This document shows, one piece after another, positions 37,543 to 50,548 of a DNA stretch of 64,000 nucleotides (positions within the stretch are counted from its first letter, which is position 1; every line of letters starts with the position of its first letter). The notes beneath the pieces are model-generated. The model was not told the origin of the DNA and did no database searches. It saw nothing but the letters and a program-made list of their open reading frames with translations. Source of the DNA: Porphyrobacter sp. SLTP (lineage in GTDB: Bacteria; Pseudomonadota; Alphaproteobacteria; Sphingomonadales; Sphingomonadaceae); contig NZ_JAAALE010000007.1 in NCBI RefSeq assembly GCF_009905735.1, positions 1-64,000 of the forward strand. Reading direction: 5' to 3'. The translations under genes were made by a program, and so were the position numbers.

Positions 37543-38433
37543 ATGTCCATCCTCGTAAACAAAGACACCAAGGTCATCACCCAGGGCATGACCGGCAACA
37601 CCGGCACCTTCCACACGCAGGCCGCGCTCGATTACGGGACGCAGATGGTTGGCGGCGTGACCCCCGGCAAGGGCGGCACCACGCATATCGGTCTGCCGCA
37701 GTTCAACACCGTGCGCGAAGCCAAGGCCGCGACCGGCGCGACGGCCTCGTGCATCTACGTCCCGCCGCCGTTCGCCGCTGACGCGATCTGCGAGGCCATC
37801 GATGCCGAGATCGAGCTGATCATCTGCATCACCGAAGGCATCCCGGTGCTCGACATGGTCCGCGCCAAGCGTGCGCTGTCGGGTTCCAAGTCGCGCCTGA
37901 TCGGCCCCAACTGCCCCGGCGTGCTGACCCCGAACGAGTGCAAGATCGGCATCATGCCGGCCAATATCTTCAAGAAGGGCAGCGTCGGCATCGTCTCGCG
38001 TTCCGGCACGCTGACCTATGAAGCCGTGCACCAGACCACCATGGCAGGCCTCGGCCAGACCACGGCGGTCGGCATCGGCGGCGATCCGGTCAACGGCACG
38101 AACTTTATCGACGTGCTCGACTTGTTCCTCGACGATCCCGAGACCGAGTCCATCATCATGATCGGCGAAATTGGCGGCAGCGCGGAAGAAGAAGCTGCAG
38201 CCTTCATCAAGGCCGAACGCGCCAAGGGCCGCAGCAAGCCGATGGTTGGCTTCATCGCCGGACGCACCGCCCCTCCGGGCCGCCGCATGGGCCACGCAGG
38301 CGCCATCGTTTCTGGCGGTCAAGGCGGCGCGGACGACAAGATCGCGGCGATGGAAGATGCGGGCATCCGCGTCTCGCCCTCGCCGTCGCTGCTGGGGGAA
38401 ACCCTCGCCGCGATGCTGAAAGAGCTGGCCTAA
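37543..38433 (+). CDS. sucD: Succinyl-CoA ligase, alpha subunit
   Basis: Alpha subunit of succinyl-CoA synthetase, which carries the phospho-histidine. The 296 residues include the CoA-binding region [13 protein letters not shown] at the start, [14 protein letters not shown], and the active His in [18 protein letters not shown] at about residues 250-267. [14 protein letters not shown] is the standard phosphorylation-loop context. The beta subunit gene sucC, usually next door, is absent between mdh and sucA; it must be elsewhere. AGGAG lies before the ATG. Confidence 0.96.
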   Translation: MSILVNKDTKVITQGMTGNTGTFHTQAALDYGTQMVGGVTPGKGGTTHIGLPQFNTVREAKAATGATASCIYVPPPFAADAICEAIDAEIELIICITEGIPVLDMVRAKRALSGSKSRLIGPNCPGVLTPNECKIGIMPANIFKKGSVGIVSRSGTLTYEAVHQTTMAGLGQTTAVGIGGDPVNGTNFIDVLDLFLDDPETESIIMIGEIGGSAEEEAAAFIKAERAKGRSKPMVGFIAGRTAPPGRRMGHAGAIVSGGQGGADDKIAAMEDAGIRVSPSPSLLGETLAAMLKELA

Positions 38434-38513
38434 GCTTCGACTACCGGCCCCTCGCACCCGCGCGGGGGGCCATGCTTCCTCCTCATTGTTTTCTCCTCCC
38501 CGGGAGTCCCATC

Positions 38514-41309
<2,796 letters not shown>

Positions 41310-41327
41310 GAGAGAACGCCCACATAT

Positions 41328-41393
41328 CCGTTCGTGTCGAGCGAAGTCGAGACACCTGCACGAATGGTTCTCGACTTCGCTCGAACCGAACGG
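41328..41393. repeat. Long palindromic repeat between sucA and odhB
   Basis: A perfect 16-bp stem pairs 41337-41352 with 41369-41384, and an outer CCGTTCG/CGAACGG pair (41328-41334 with 41387-41393) extends it. The sequence TCGAGCGAAGTCGAGA is a dispersed intergenic element I associate with sphingomonads. It sits inside the operon, 24 bases before odhB, and would form a hairpin in the mRNA. Confidence 0.75.
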
Positions 41394-41417
41394 AAGAGAG
41401 TTTAGGAACGCATTGCA

Positions 41418-42659
<1,242 letters not shown>

Positions 42660-42678
42660 ATTCATAACGCTCTCGTCA

Positions 42679-42751
42679 CCCCGGCGCAGGCCGGGGCCCA
42701 GAGCGGCACATCCCGTTCCAGGAGGCCCGAGATCCCGGCCTTCGCCGGGAT
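42679..42751. repeat. Double-hairpin repeat between odhB and lpdA
   Basis: CCCCGGC/GCCGGGG (42679-42685 with 42690-42696, GCAG loop) and ATCCCGGC/GCCGGGAT (42732-42739 with 42744-42751, CTTC loop) bracket a 35-base middle. This two-hairpin element is a widespread alphaproteobacterial intergenic repeat. It ends 17 bases before the lpdA start, so lpdA translation or upstream mRNA stability may be affected. Confidence 0.75.
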
Positions 42752-42768
42752 GACGAAAGAGGAACGAA

Positions 42769-44175
42769 ATGGCTGACCATTCCTACGATTACGACGTCCT
42801 TGTCATCGGTGCCGGCCCCGGCGGCTATGTCGCGGCGATCCGCGCGGCGCAGCTGGGGCTGAAGACCGCCTGCGTCGAAAGCCGCGCCACGCTCGGCGGC
42901 ACCTGCCTCAATGTCGGGTGCATTCCCTCCAAGGCGCTGCTCCACGGATCGGAGCTGTTCGATGAGGCCGCGAACGGCCACTTTGCCACCTGGGGCATCA
43001 CCGCCACGCCGACGCTCGACCTCGGCAAGATGATGGCCGAAAAGACCAAGGCCGTGGGCGAGCTGACCGGCGGGATCGAATTCCTGTTCAAGAAGAACAA
43101 GGTCACTTGGCTCAAAGGCCACGCGGCGTTTGAGGACGCGCACACCGTCACCGTGGCGGGCGAAAAGGTTACCGCCAAGGACATCGTGATCGCCACCGGT
43201 TCGTCAGTCACCCCGCTCCCCGGCGTCACCGTCGACAACGCGGGTAAGCGTATCGTCGACAGCACCGGCGCGCTTGATCTGGACGAAGTGCCCGAACACC
43301 TGGTGGTGATCGGTGGTGGCGTGATCGGGCTGGAGCTTGGCTCGGTGTGGCGGCGGTTGGGTGCCAAGGTCACCGTGGTCGAATTCCTCGACCAGCTGCT
43401 CCCCGGCATGGACGGCGATGTGCGCAAGGAAGCGCAGAAGGTGTTCAAGAAGCAGGGCATGGCGATGATGCTCGGCCACAAGGTCACTGGCGCGAGCGTT
43501 TCGGGCAAGACCGTCACCCTCACCATTGAAAAGTCGGCGGGCGGGGATGCGCAGACGCTCGAAGCAAGCCACGTGCTGGTTGCGATCGGCCGCCGTCCGA
43601 ACACCGATGGGCTCGCGCTCGACAAGGCGGGTCTCAGCACCAACGCGCGCGGGCAGATCGAGATCGACCACGATTTCCGCACGAGCGTGCCCAACATCTG
43701 GGGCATCGGCGACGTCGTCCCCGGCCCGATGCTCGCGCACAAGGCTGAGGATGAAGGCATCGCTGTGGCCGAGAATATCGCCGGGCTGACCGGTATCGTA
43801 AACCACGATGTGATCCCCAGCGTCGTCTACACCGCGCCGGAAATCGCCGGTGTCGGCATCACCGAGGAACAGGCCAAGGAGCGCGGCCTCGCGGTCAAGG
43901 TCGGCAAGTTCCCGATGATGGCCAACAGCCGCGCGAAGGCCAACCGCGACACCGAAGGCTTCGTGAAGGTCATCGCCGACGCGGAAACCGACCGCGTGCT
44001 CGGCGTGTGGATCATCGCCAGCCTCGCCGGCACGATGATCGCCGAGGCCTGCGTCGCGATGGAATTCGGCGCGACCAGCGAAGACATCGCCTATACCTGC
44101 CACGCCCACCCGACCCACGCCGAAGCGCTCAAGGAAGCGGCAATGGCGGTGACGGGCAAGCCGATCCACATGTGA
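42769..44175 (+). CDS. lpdA: Dihydrolipoyl dehydrogenase (E3)
   Basis: FAD enzyme that reoxidises dihydrolipoamide for 2-oxo-acid dehydrogenases, 468 residues. The FAD loop is VIGAGPGGYVAAIRAAQ (about residues 11-27), the redox disulfide sits in LGGTCLNVGCIPSK, the NAD loop is VVIGGGVIGLELGS near residue 182, and the C-terminal His-Glu pair lies in HAHPTHAEALKEAA. GAACGAA lies before the ATG. It completes the complex with sucA and odhB. Confidence 0.96.
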   Translation: MADHSYDYDVLVIGAGPGGYVAAIRAAQLGLKTACVESRATLGGTCLNVGCIPSKALLHGSELFDEAANGHFATWGITATPTLDLGKMMAEKTKAVGELTGGIEFLFKKNKVTWLKGHAAFEDAHTVTVAGEKVTAKDIVIATGSSVTPLPGVTVDNAGKRIVDSTGALDLDEVPEHLVVIGGGVIGLELGSVWRRLGAKVTVVEFLDQLLPGMDGDVRKEAQKVFKKQGMAMMLGHKVTGASVSGKTVTLTIEKSAGGDAQTLEASHVLVAIGRRPNTDGLALDKAGLSTNARGQIEIDHDFRTSVPNIWGIGDVVPGPMLAHKAEDEGIAVAENIAGLTGIVNHDVIPSVVYTAPEIAGVGITEEQAKERGLAVKVGKFPMMANSRAKANRDTEGFVKVIADAETDRVLGVWIIASLAGTMIAEACVAMEFGATSEDIAYTCHAHPTHAEALKEAAMAVTGKPIHM

Positions 44176-44185
44176 TCCGGCAGGG

Positions 44186-45028
44186 GTGAGCGCGCAGGCC
44201 TTTGATCGCTGGCGGCTCACCCTGCCCCTGCTGCTCCCGACATTGGGCGGGCTGGCATACCTCACCGCCTTTGAAGCGCCCACGCGGCTGATCGCTGTCA
44301 ACGCGGGCGCGCTGGCGCTGGCGTTGATGTGGGTGCTGTTCGGGCGCGTGCCCTCGGACAAGAATTATCGGCTGTCGCTCGCCGGCTTTGGGGCTCTCGC
44401 TTTGCATCTCCCCAACTTCCTCGGTCCCGAGGTGGGCGGCGTTTCGCGGTGGTTTCCCGCCGGGCCGGTCGTGATGCAATCCGGCCCGTTGTTGCTGCCG
44501 CTGATCGCGGTACTGGTTGCCAGCGCGCCGCGTGGGGCTGGCGCCGCTGTGCTCGCGCTGGCGGGCCTGGGGCTGGTGCGCCAGCCCGATGCGGCGGGGC
44601 TCGCTGCGCTCGGACTTGCGAGCGCGGCACTGGCCTTCTGCACGCGAGGTATTGCCTATGCTGCGGTCAGCCTTGCCGCGCTGTTGCTCGCAGCGGCAAC
44701 CTTCGAACAAGGCACGCTGGAGCCGCAGATCTTTACCGAGAACGTCCTGCCTCATGTGGCCGAACGTTCCGCGCTGCGGGCAACCGCTCTGGCGGCGATG
44801 CTGTTCGTGCTTCCGCTGTGGCATCTCGTCATATCTCCCCAGACCCAGCGCGCCGAGGGTGCCGCGCTCGCCGCGCTGCTTGTCGCACTCGGCGCGATGG
44901 CGGTAATTGCCCCCTTCCCCTACCCGCTGATCGGCTACGGCGCGGCGCCCATCCTCGGCTTTGGGCTCGCCCTTGGCGCAACCGCGCGCGAGGCTGGCCA
45001 TAGCGCTCGCAATCTGCCAACATCCTGA
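44186..45028 (+). CDS. Integral membrane protein of unknown function
   Basis: Membrane protein of 280 residues with eight to nine hydrophobic helices. The segment GVSRWFPAGPVVMQSGPLLLP (about residues 86-106, in parts) recalls the GxxRWxxxGxxxxQ region of FtsW/RodA-type proteins, but the protein is shorter and I would not assign it to that family. A GTG start ten bases after the lpdA stop suggests it is the last gene of the TCA block. Function unknown. Confidence 0.7.
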   Translation: MSAQAFDRWRLTLPLLLPTLGGLAYLTAFEAPTRLIAVNAGALALALMWVLFGRVPSDKNYRLSLAGFGALALHLPNFLGPEVGGVSRWFPAGPVVMQSGPLLLPLIAVLVASAPRGAGAAVLALAGLGLVRQPDAAGLAALGLASAALAFCTRGIAYAAVSLAALLLAAATFEQGTLEPQIFTENVLPHVAERSALRATALAAMLFVLPLWHLVISPQTQRAEGAALAALLVALGAMAVIAPFPYPLIGYGAAPILGFGLALGATAREAGHSARNLPTS

Positions 45029-45070
45029 TCTGTTGAGACAACGCCCAAGAGCAGGCGAGAAGGGGCGTCA

Positions 45071-46561
45071 GTGAACGCGGTTCGCAGAGCCATGACCGCA
45101 TTGGCAGCCGCCAGCTTGATCTTGCTGGTGGGCTGCGGCGCGTCCGACGATACCGCTTCCGTCGCGCCGCCGCGCGGAGACGATCCGATCGTCTTCCAGC
45201 AGCAGGCATCGCAGATCGCGGTCGACCTGAAGCTCGATCTGGCTGAGCTTGAACGCACGCTCGAACGCGAATTGCCGCGCGAATTGTGGCGGATCGACCG
45301 TCCGGGGAGCGAATGTGTCGCCTCCAAGAAGGTCGATCTGGCGCTGTTCAAGGTCAAATCGCCCAAGATCGAATGCCACATTATTGGCAAGGTTACGCGC
45401 GGCAGGCTGCGGCTGAGTGGCAAGGGTGAGGCGCTTATCGTCACCCTGCCGGTCTCAGGCACGCTGGCGGCGCGCGATGTCGCCGGGATGTTCAAAGGCG
45501 AGACCGGCACAGGCGCAGCGGAAGTGGCACTGGCGCTGCGGCTTGATCTGACGCCGGACTGGAAGCTCGCCAGCACCGCAAAGCTCGATTACCGCTGGAC
45601 GCGCGAGCCGGGGATCGACTTCCTCGGACGGCGGATCACCTTCACCAGCGAAGCCGACCGCGAGCTGCGCCCGGTCAAGCGCGAGGTTGAACGGATCGTC
45701 GCGCGCGAACTGGCTCGCCTCCCGGTCAGGGCAACCGCGCAGGATGGCTGGACCAAGGCGCACGGCGTGTTCGTGCTCAACCGCGAGAATCCGGCGGTGT
45801 GGGGGCGGATGACCCCGCAACAGTTCCGATTCGGCGGCTATACGGTTGAGGGGCGCGAGCTGGTGCTCCGTCTGGGCCTTGATGGGATGTTCGAAAGCTT
45901 CGTCGGCATCAAGCCCGATGCCGCCGCGCCCGCCCCGCTTCCTCCGTTGGCGCGGCGTGACAAGGCGCAGGCCAAGTCCATCCTGCATGTGCCGGTGGTG
46001 GCCGATTACGCGGTGCTTGAACCGGTGATCGCCAAGGCGCTGGCCAAGCGCGCCCAGCGGCCGTTCGTGATTGCCGATTACGGCTCGGTCACCGCACAGT
46101 TCGACACCATCACCGTCTATGGCACCGGCGAGGGGCGCATCGCGGTGGGCGGCGAGTTCACGGCGAACTCGGACCTGCCGGTGATCGAGCAGGCCAAGGG
46201 GCGGATCTGGCTGACCGCGCGCCCCGTCAACACCCGCGGATCGCGCGCGGTAAAGTTCACTGAGGTGAGGATCACGGGAGATACCGATATCGTAGGCGAG
46301 GAATTCCTGTTCGCGCTCGCCAATTCGCCCGATTTTCAGGGCGCGATCACCGATGCGCTGGCGCAGAATTTCGAAGGCGACTTCACCAAGCTGCGCGGCA
46401 AGATCGACCGCGCGCTGGCCAAGCGCAAGGGGCGCCTCGCCGATTACAGCATTACGATCGAGCGGGTCGAGACGGGGATCATCACGGCGCACGGCCAGGG
46501 CCTCTACCTCCCGGTCGACATCACCGCGCAGATTGATGCCAGGCTGCGGCGGTTAAATTGA
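45071..46561 (+). CDS. DUF4403 lipoprotein
   Basis: Exported protein of 496 residues. The N-terminus is a lipoprotein signal with lipobox LLVGC (Cys at about residue 24). The mature part is beta-rich and consists of two similar halves, each with long amphipathic strands and an EWxL-like ELxRELPRELW region; this matches DUF4403 proteins, whose shape recalls bacterial lipid-binding barrels. Function is unknown. The GTG start is supported by the signal sequence; an ATG seven codons in is the alternative. It lies 42 bases after the membrane protein gene. Confidence 0.85.
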   Translation: MNAVRRAMTALAAASLILLVGCGASDDTASVAPPRGDDPIVFQQQASQIAVDLKLDLAELERTLERELPRELWRIDRPGSECVASKKVDLALFKVKSPKIECHIIGKVTRGRLRLSGKGEALIVTLPVSGTLAARDVAGMFKGETGTGAAEVALALRLDLTPDWKLASTAKLDYRWTREPGIDFLGRRITFTSEADRELRPVKREVERIVARELARLPVRATAQDGWTKAHGVFVLNRENPAVWGRMTPQQFRFGGYTVEGRELVLRLGLDGMFESFVGIKPDAAAPAPLPPLARRDKAQAKSILHVPVVADYAVLEPVIAKALAKRAQRPFVIADYGSVTAQFDTITVYGTGEGRIAVGGEFTANSDLPVIEQAKGRIWLTARPVNTRGSRAVKFTEVRITGDTDIVGEEFLFALANSPDFQGAITDALAQNFEGDFTKLRGKIDRALAKRKGRLADYSITIERVETGIITAHGQGLYLPVDITAQIDARLRRLN

Positions 46562-46638
46562 ACAGCTAACTATTCAGGCAGGCTTTTGCGCAGGTCCCTG
46601 TCTGGGTAGACCCCTGCCCGAGAGAGAGGAACCCACGC

Positions 46639-47997
46639 ATGGCCTATCCGCAATTGACCGACAAAGCCGGGGTGCTGGCGACCGCGTTGGCGATCCGCAC
46701 GCGCAAGATCAGCGTGGCCGAAGCGGTCGATGCGGCGATCACCCGGGCCGGGCGGGATGATGCCGCGATTGATGCGCTCGCCGTCCCCGATTTCGAGCGG
46801 GCGTGCGAGACCGCGCGGGTGATGGACAGCGCGCCTCGGCAACTGAACCAACCGCTGTTCGGCGTGCCGATGACGATCAAGGAAAGCTTCGACGTCGCCG
46901 GGCTGCCGACCACCTTCGGCCACCCGGAGTTCCGCGATCAGCTTGCCACCCGCGACGCAGCGCTGGTGCGCCACTTGAGGGCGGCCGGCGCGATCATCAT
47001 CGGCAAGACCAATGTGCCGGTCGATCTCACCGACTGGCAAAGCTTCAACCCGGTCTATGGCCGCACCTCCAACCCGCACGACGCTGATCGCTCCCCCGGC
47101 GGATCGTCGGGCGGCAGTGCGGCCGCGGTGGCGAGCGGGATCGTGCCGGGCGACTTCGGCACCGACATCGGCGGATCGGTGCGGGTACCGGCACACTTCT
47201 GCGGGGTGTGGGGGCACAAGACGACCTGGGGCCTCATCCCCAAGCACGGCCATGATTTCCCCGGCATGTCGCGCCGCGAAGGCTTTGTCGCCGCGCATGA
47301 CAGCCCGCTGAGCATCGCCGGGCCGCTGGCGCGCAATGCGCCCGATCTTGCCGTGCTGACCGAAGTGGGGGCCGAGCTGCCGCTGCGCCGCCGTCCCAAG
47401 CCGCTGAAGGAATGCCGCCTTCTCGCCGTCACTGCGCTGCCCAATGCGCCGGTCGACGCCAGCGTGCTGGAGCCGACCGAAGCCGCGCTCGAACAGCTGG
47501 CCCGCGCGGGTGTGCGGATCGACCGGTCGAGCGATCTGCTGCCCGATCAGGCGCAGCAATATCGCCACTATCTCAAGATGATGAACGTGGTGATGGCGCG
47601 CGGTGCCCCGGCGCCGGACGGCAGACGCGCGAGTGCCACCGACTGGTTCGACCTGCTCGACGCGCAGGCGGCGTGCATCGCGCAGTGGGAGGCTTTGTTC
47701 GCGGAGTATGACTTCGTCCTCGCCCCGCCCGCCCCGGTGTTGGCGGTGCCACACAGCGACAAAGCGGTGTTCCGCGGCACCTTGATGATCAACGGCAAGG
47801 AAGAGCCGGGCGGCAATGCGCTCGCCTGGGCCGGGCTGGCGACCTTCCCCAATCTGCCGGCCACGGTGCTCCCGATTGGTAGCGGCACTTATCTCGGCAG
47901 CACACTGCCCTGCGGCATGCAGGTGATCGGGCCGCGCTGGAGCGATCTCGATTGCATCGCGGCGGCCGAAGCCATCGGTCAGGTGTTGCACTCTTAG
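46639..47997 (+). CDS. Amidase
   Basis: Hydrolase of the amidase-signature family, 452 residues. The Ser-Ser-Lys triad is readable: catalytic Lys81 in GVPMTIKESFDVAG, the Ser pair in PGGSSGGSAAAVASG, and DIGGSVRVPAHFCG with the nucleophile Ser. KTTWGLIPKHG follows. The substrate is unknown; no GatB or GatC gene is near, so it is not the tRNA amidotransferase. AGAGAGAGGAA precedes the ATG. Confidence 0.93.
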   Translation: MAYPQLTDKAGVLATALAIRTRKISVAEAVDAAITRAGRDDAAIDALAVPDFERACETARVMDSAPRQLNQPLFGVPMTIKESFDVAGLPTTFGHPEFRDQLATRDAALVRHLRAAGAIIIGKTNVPVDLTDWQSFNPVYGRTSNPHDADRSPGGSSGGSAAAVASGIVPGDFGTDIGGSVRVPAHFCGVWGHKTTWGLIPKHGHDFPGMSRREGFVAAHDSPLSIAGPLARNAPDLAVLTEVGAELPLRRRPKPLKECRLLAVTALPNAPVDASVLEPTEAALEQLARAGVRIDRSSDLLPDQAQQYRHYLKMMNVVMARGAPAPDGRRASATDWFDLLDAQAACIAQWEALFAEYDFVLAPPAPVLAVPHSDKAVFRGTLMINGKEEPGGNALAWAGLATFPNLPATVLPIGSGTYLGSTLPCGMQVIGPRWSDLDCIAAAEAIGQVLHS

Positions 47998-48003
47998 CCT
48001 TCC

Positions 48004-48110
48004 CTCGTCATTGCGAGCCGGAGGCGAAGCAATCCATCAACCAATGGTCTGTTGTGGAGCGCAAAGGTCCGTGGATTGCCGCGTCGCCTGCGGCTCCTCG
48101 CAATGACGAG
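48004..48110. repeat. Long inverted repeat between amidase and PepSY genes
   Basis: CTCGTCATTGCGAG (48004-48017) pairs perfectly with CTCGCAATGACGAG (48097-48110), and the inner flanks GCAATCCA (48030-48037 region) and TGGATTGC (48072-48079 region) pair as well. GAGxCxxxGGCGAAGCAATCC is a familiar dispersed repeat of alphaproteobacteria. The right arm ends nine bases before the next start codon. Confidence 0.7.
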
Positions 48111-48118
48111 TGATTTCT

Positions 48119-48814
48119 ATGTCAGGCCTCTCCATGCGCTCTCTTGCAAAGTGGCACATCTGGCTTGGCTGGCTGGTCGGCGTGCCGATCGTGATTTGGC
48201 TCGCAACCGGCCTGCTGATGGTCGCGCGCCCGATCGATGAGGTGCGCGGCGAGCATCTGCGGCGCGAAAGCCCGCCTGTCGCCCTGGTGCTGCCCGGCAG
48301 CAATCTCGCAGCGCCCGAAGCGAAGCTGGCCGAGATGCGGGTGCAAATGCAGGGCGACCGCCCCGTCGCGATCCTGACCGGGCTGGATGGCAGCGTCCGC
48401 CGGGTCGATTTCGCGAGTGGTGCGGCCCTCCCGCCGCTCGACGCGGCTGCCGCGCAGGCGCTGGTTTCACGCGAGATTACCGGCGGCGATGCGGTGGAGC
48501 GCGTCACGCTGTTTCCCGCTGACCGCACGCCCTTCGATTTCCGCCGCCCGCTCGCCGTGTGGCAGGTGGCACTGGCGGATGGCACCAATGTCTATGTCGG
48601 GCGCGATACCGGCGCGATCGAGGCAGTGCGCACCCGCTGGTGGCGGGCGTTTGACCTGGCATGGGGCCTGCACATCATGGACTTGTCCGAGCGGGAGGAC
48701 ACCAGCCACCCGGTGCTGATTCTCTTTGCTGCGCTCTCGCTCACCGGCGCGCTCATTGGCTGCGTGCTGATGTTCCGCCGCCGCAAAACGCGCCCGGCCG
48801 GTAAGCCCTTATGA
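48119..48814 (+). CDS. PepSY domain membrane protein
   Basis: Membrane protein of 231 residues with one N-terminal helix (WLVGVPIVIWLATGLLMV) and one near the C-terminus (LILFAALSLTGALIGCVLMF). Between them lies a periplasmic region with PepSY-like elements (AAAQALVSREITGG, WQVALADGTNVYVGRDTGAI). Related proteins are often small iron-regulated or metal-reductase-like membrane proteins. The start is uncertain: ATG at 48119 and 48134 and a GTG at 48110 are possible and no ribosome site is clear, because a repeat abuts the gene. Its stop overlaps the next ATG by four bases. Confidence 0.8.
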   Translation: MSGLSMRSLAKWHIWLGWLVGVPIVIWLATGLLMVARPIDEVRGEHLRRESPPVALVLPGSNLAAPEAKLAEMRVQMQGDRPVAILTGLDGSVRRVDFASGAALPPLDAAAAQALVSREITGGDAVERVTLFPADRTPFDFRRPLAVWQVALADGTNVYVGRDTGAIEAVRTRWWRAFDLAWGLHIMDLSEREDTSHPVLILFAALSLTGALIGCVLMFRRRKTRPAGKPL

Positions 48815-49452
48815 CCCCGACCGTCCTTACCCCGATCCTTGACTGGCTGGACCTGGCCGGGATTGCGCTGTTCGCGCTGTCGGGCGCGGTGTTGGCCGCG
48901 CGGCTCAAGCAGACCTTCGTCACTATGGCCTTCTTTGCGCTGGTAACGGGCGTAGGCGGAGGGACGGTGCGCGATCTGCTGATCCGCGCGCCGGTGTTCT
49001 GGATCGACGATCCGTGGGTGGCAGCCGTGTGCCTCGGCACCGCGCTGATCGCGTGGTTCACGCCGGTCCGCTGGTGGGAGGGCAAGGGCTTCGATTATGC
49101 CGATGGCGCGGGCCTCGCCGCCTATGCCGCGATCGGCAGCGCCAAGGCGCTGGCCTATGGCATCCCGCCGATTCCGGCGGCGCTGATGGGTGTGATCACC
49201 GGCTGCGTCGGCGGGATCATCCGCGATGTGGTCGCCGGGCGCCCGTCGATCATCATGAGCCCCGAATTGTATGTCACCCCCGCCGCACTCACCGCCGCTT
49301 TGACGGTGGCGGGCATGCTGGCCGCGCCCATGTTGGGCGTAAGCGACCAATGGGCCTGGGCTCTCGGCTTCACTTGCGGCTTTGCCCTGCGCGCGGCGGC
49401 GATCCGTTGGGAATGGGGCCTGCCAAGCTATGGCGAGAGGGAGGGCGCCTAG
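48811..49452 (+). CDS. TRIC-type cation channel family protein (UPF0126)
   Basis: Membrane protein of 213 residues with seven hydrophobic helices. The two-fold repeated signature is clear: GIALFALSGAVLAARLK and GVGGGTVRDLLI in the first half, and ALMGVITGCVGGIIRDVVAG in the second. Bacterial TRIC relatives form trimers that pass potassium and other cations. The ATG overlaps the PepSY stop by four bases (ATGA). A hairpin spans its stop codon region. Confidence 0.9.
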   Translation: MTPTVLTPILDWLDLAGIALFALSGAVLAARLKQTFVTMAFFALVTGVGGGTVRDLLIRAPVFWIDDPWVAAVCLGTALIAWFTPVRWWEGKGFDYADGAGLAAYAAIGSAKALAYGIPPIPAALMGVITGCVGGIIRDVVAGRPSIIMSPELYVTPAALTAALTVAGMLAAPMLGVSDQWAWALGFTCGFALRAAAIRWEWGLPSYGEREGA

Positions 49453-49470
49453 GCTCCCTCCCCCGCTTTT
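49437..49470. terminator. Hairpin between convergent genes
   Basis: GAGGGAG (49437-49443) pairs with CTCCCTC (49454-49460); CCCCGCTTTT follows on the plus strand. It starts inside the last codons of the TRIC gene and lies just past the stop of the convergent exported protein gene, so it may serve either direction. Confidence 0.45.
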
Positions 49471-49473
49471 GCC

Positions 49474-50355
49474 TTAGAGATCGCTGTCGACGGTTTCGGG
49501 GATGACTTCGCCCGGGATCGGCCCGCCGGGATAGGCCGGCATCGCCGTCGTCGTCGTGGCGCGTGCGGCAGGAGCCTGCGCCATGGTCATCGTGGCTTCC
49601 TGCACCGCAATGTCCGGGCGAACCGTGCCGCCCAGTTCGGCGCGCATCTGCGCATAGGACTGGTCGTCCAACTGCCCTGCCGCAGGACGCCCTGCATCAG
49701 CTTGAGGTTCGCGCCAATCGCCCGCGCCAAAGGTCCCGTCATAATCGATGGTGTCGATCTGGCCGTTATTGCCGATCCGGCAGCGGAACTGCGCGCCGTT
49801 GAAGATCGAACCGGTCACCTGCCACCCGCTGGCGGTGCGTTCGACATCGTTGACCGTATCGACGCGGACGTCCCGCTCGATCCGGTCAAGGCACTGGTTC
49901 ACCGCGTTATCGAGGCCAGAGGCCCCGGTACCGCGCGGCGCGCTGGCGCGGCGATCATCGCGGCGGTCGTCGTAACGGCGGTCATCATCGCGCCAGTCGG
50001 GATTGCGCACATCGCGGTCGACAATCACGACGTCGCGTTCACGTTCGCGGCGGTTGTTCGAGCTGGCGATGGCGGCGATCCCGCCGATGATCGCAGCGCC
50101 AATCAGCACGTCGCCCGCATCAACCCGGTTGCGTCGCCAACCGCGCCGGTGCCCGCCCCAGCCACAGCCCCAGCGGCAGCGCCGCCATTCGGTCGTGGCG
50201 CTAACGGGATCATAGCGGCTGAAATCGAAGGTGCCCAAGGGCGTGGCGGCCAGCGCAGCGCCCGAAGGCAACGGCGCGGCGGCAGCCGGGGCGGCAATCA
50301 TGGTGGTACCGGCAAGCGCGCCCGCCAAGGCAAGCGCGCGGAATGTCAGAGCCAT
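49474..50355 (-). CDS. Exported Arg/Asp-rich protein, paralogue 1
   Basis: Exported protein of 293 residues with a signal peptide ending near AAAAP (residue 28). GDVLIGAAIIGGIAAIASS (about residues 82-100) is a glycine-rich hydrophobic segment, then a run of Arg/Asp (RDDDRRYDDRRDDRRAS). A small domain with NQCLDRIERD, SGWQVTGSI and QFRCRIGNNG follows, in which two cysteines could pair. A 75-residue Ala/Pro tail ends the protein. The same order occurs in the next gene, so the two are paralogues. Function unknown. Confidence 0.75.
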   Translation of the reverse strand: MALTFRALALAGALAGTTMIAAPAAAAPLPSGAALAATPLGTFDFSRYDPVSATTEWRRCRWGCGWGGHRRGWRRNRVDAGDVLIGAAIIGGIAAIASSNNRRERERDVVIVDRDVRNPDWRDDDRRYDDRRDDRRASAPRGTGASGLDNAVNQCLDRIERDVRVDTVNDVERTASGWQVTGSIFNGAQFRCRIGNNGQIDTIDYDGTFGAGDWREPQADAGRPAAGQLDDQSYAQMRAELGGTVRPDIAVQEATMTMAQAPAARATTTTAMPAYPGGPIPGEVIPETVDSDL

Positions 50356-50548
50356 TGCTGCTCTCTCCTGTTGCTATACGAGCGGCCACCAATCGCCCCG
50401 ATAGCCGCAGGATTAACCGTGCCAGGCTTGCGCCAAGCTGAACCGAGCGGGGTACAACAAAACCGCCCCGCCATCCCTTTTCGGGGAGACGGGGCGGCAG
50501 GTTCACGCGCAGCCGTGAAGGAGACAGGCTGCGCGTAGCTCATTGGGG

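Noticed and set aside
46639..47997. GatA subunit of tRNA amidotransferase
   Set aside because: No gatB or gatC nearby and the sequence reads as a general amidase.
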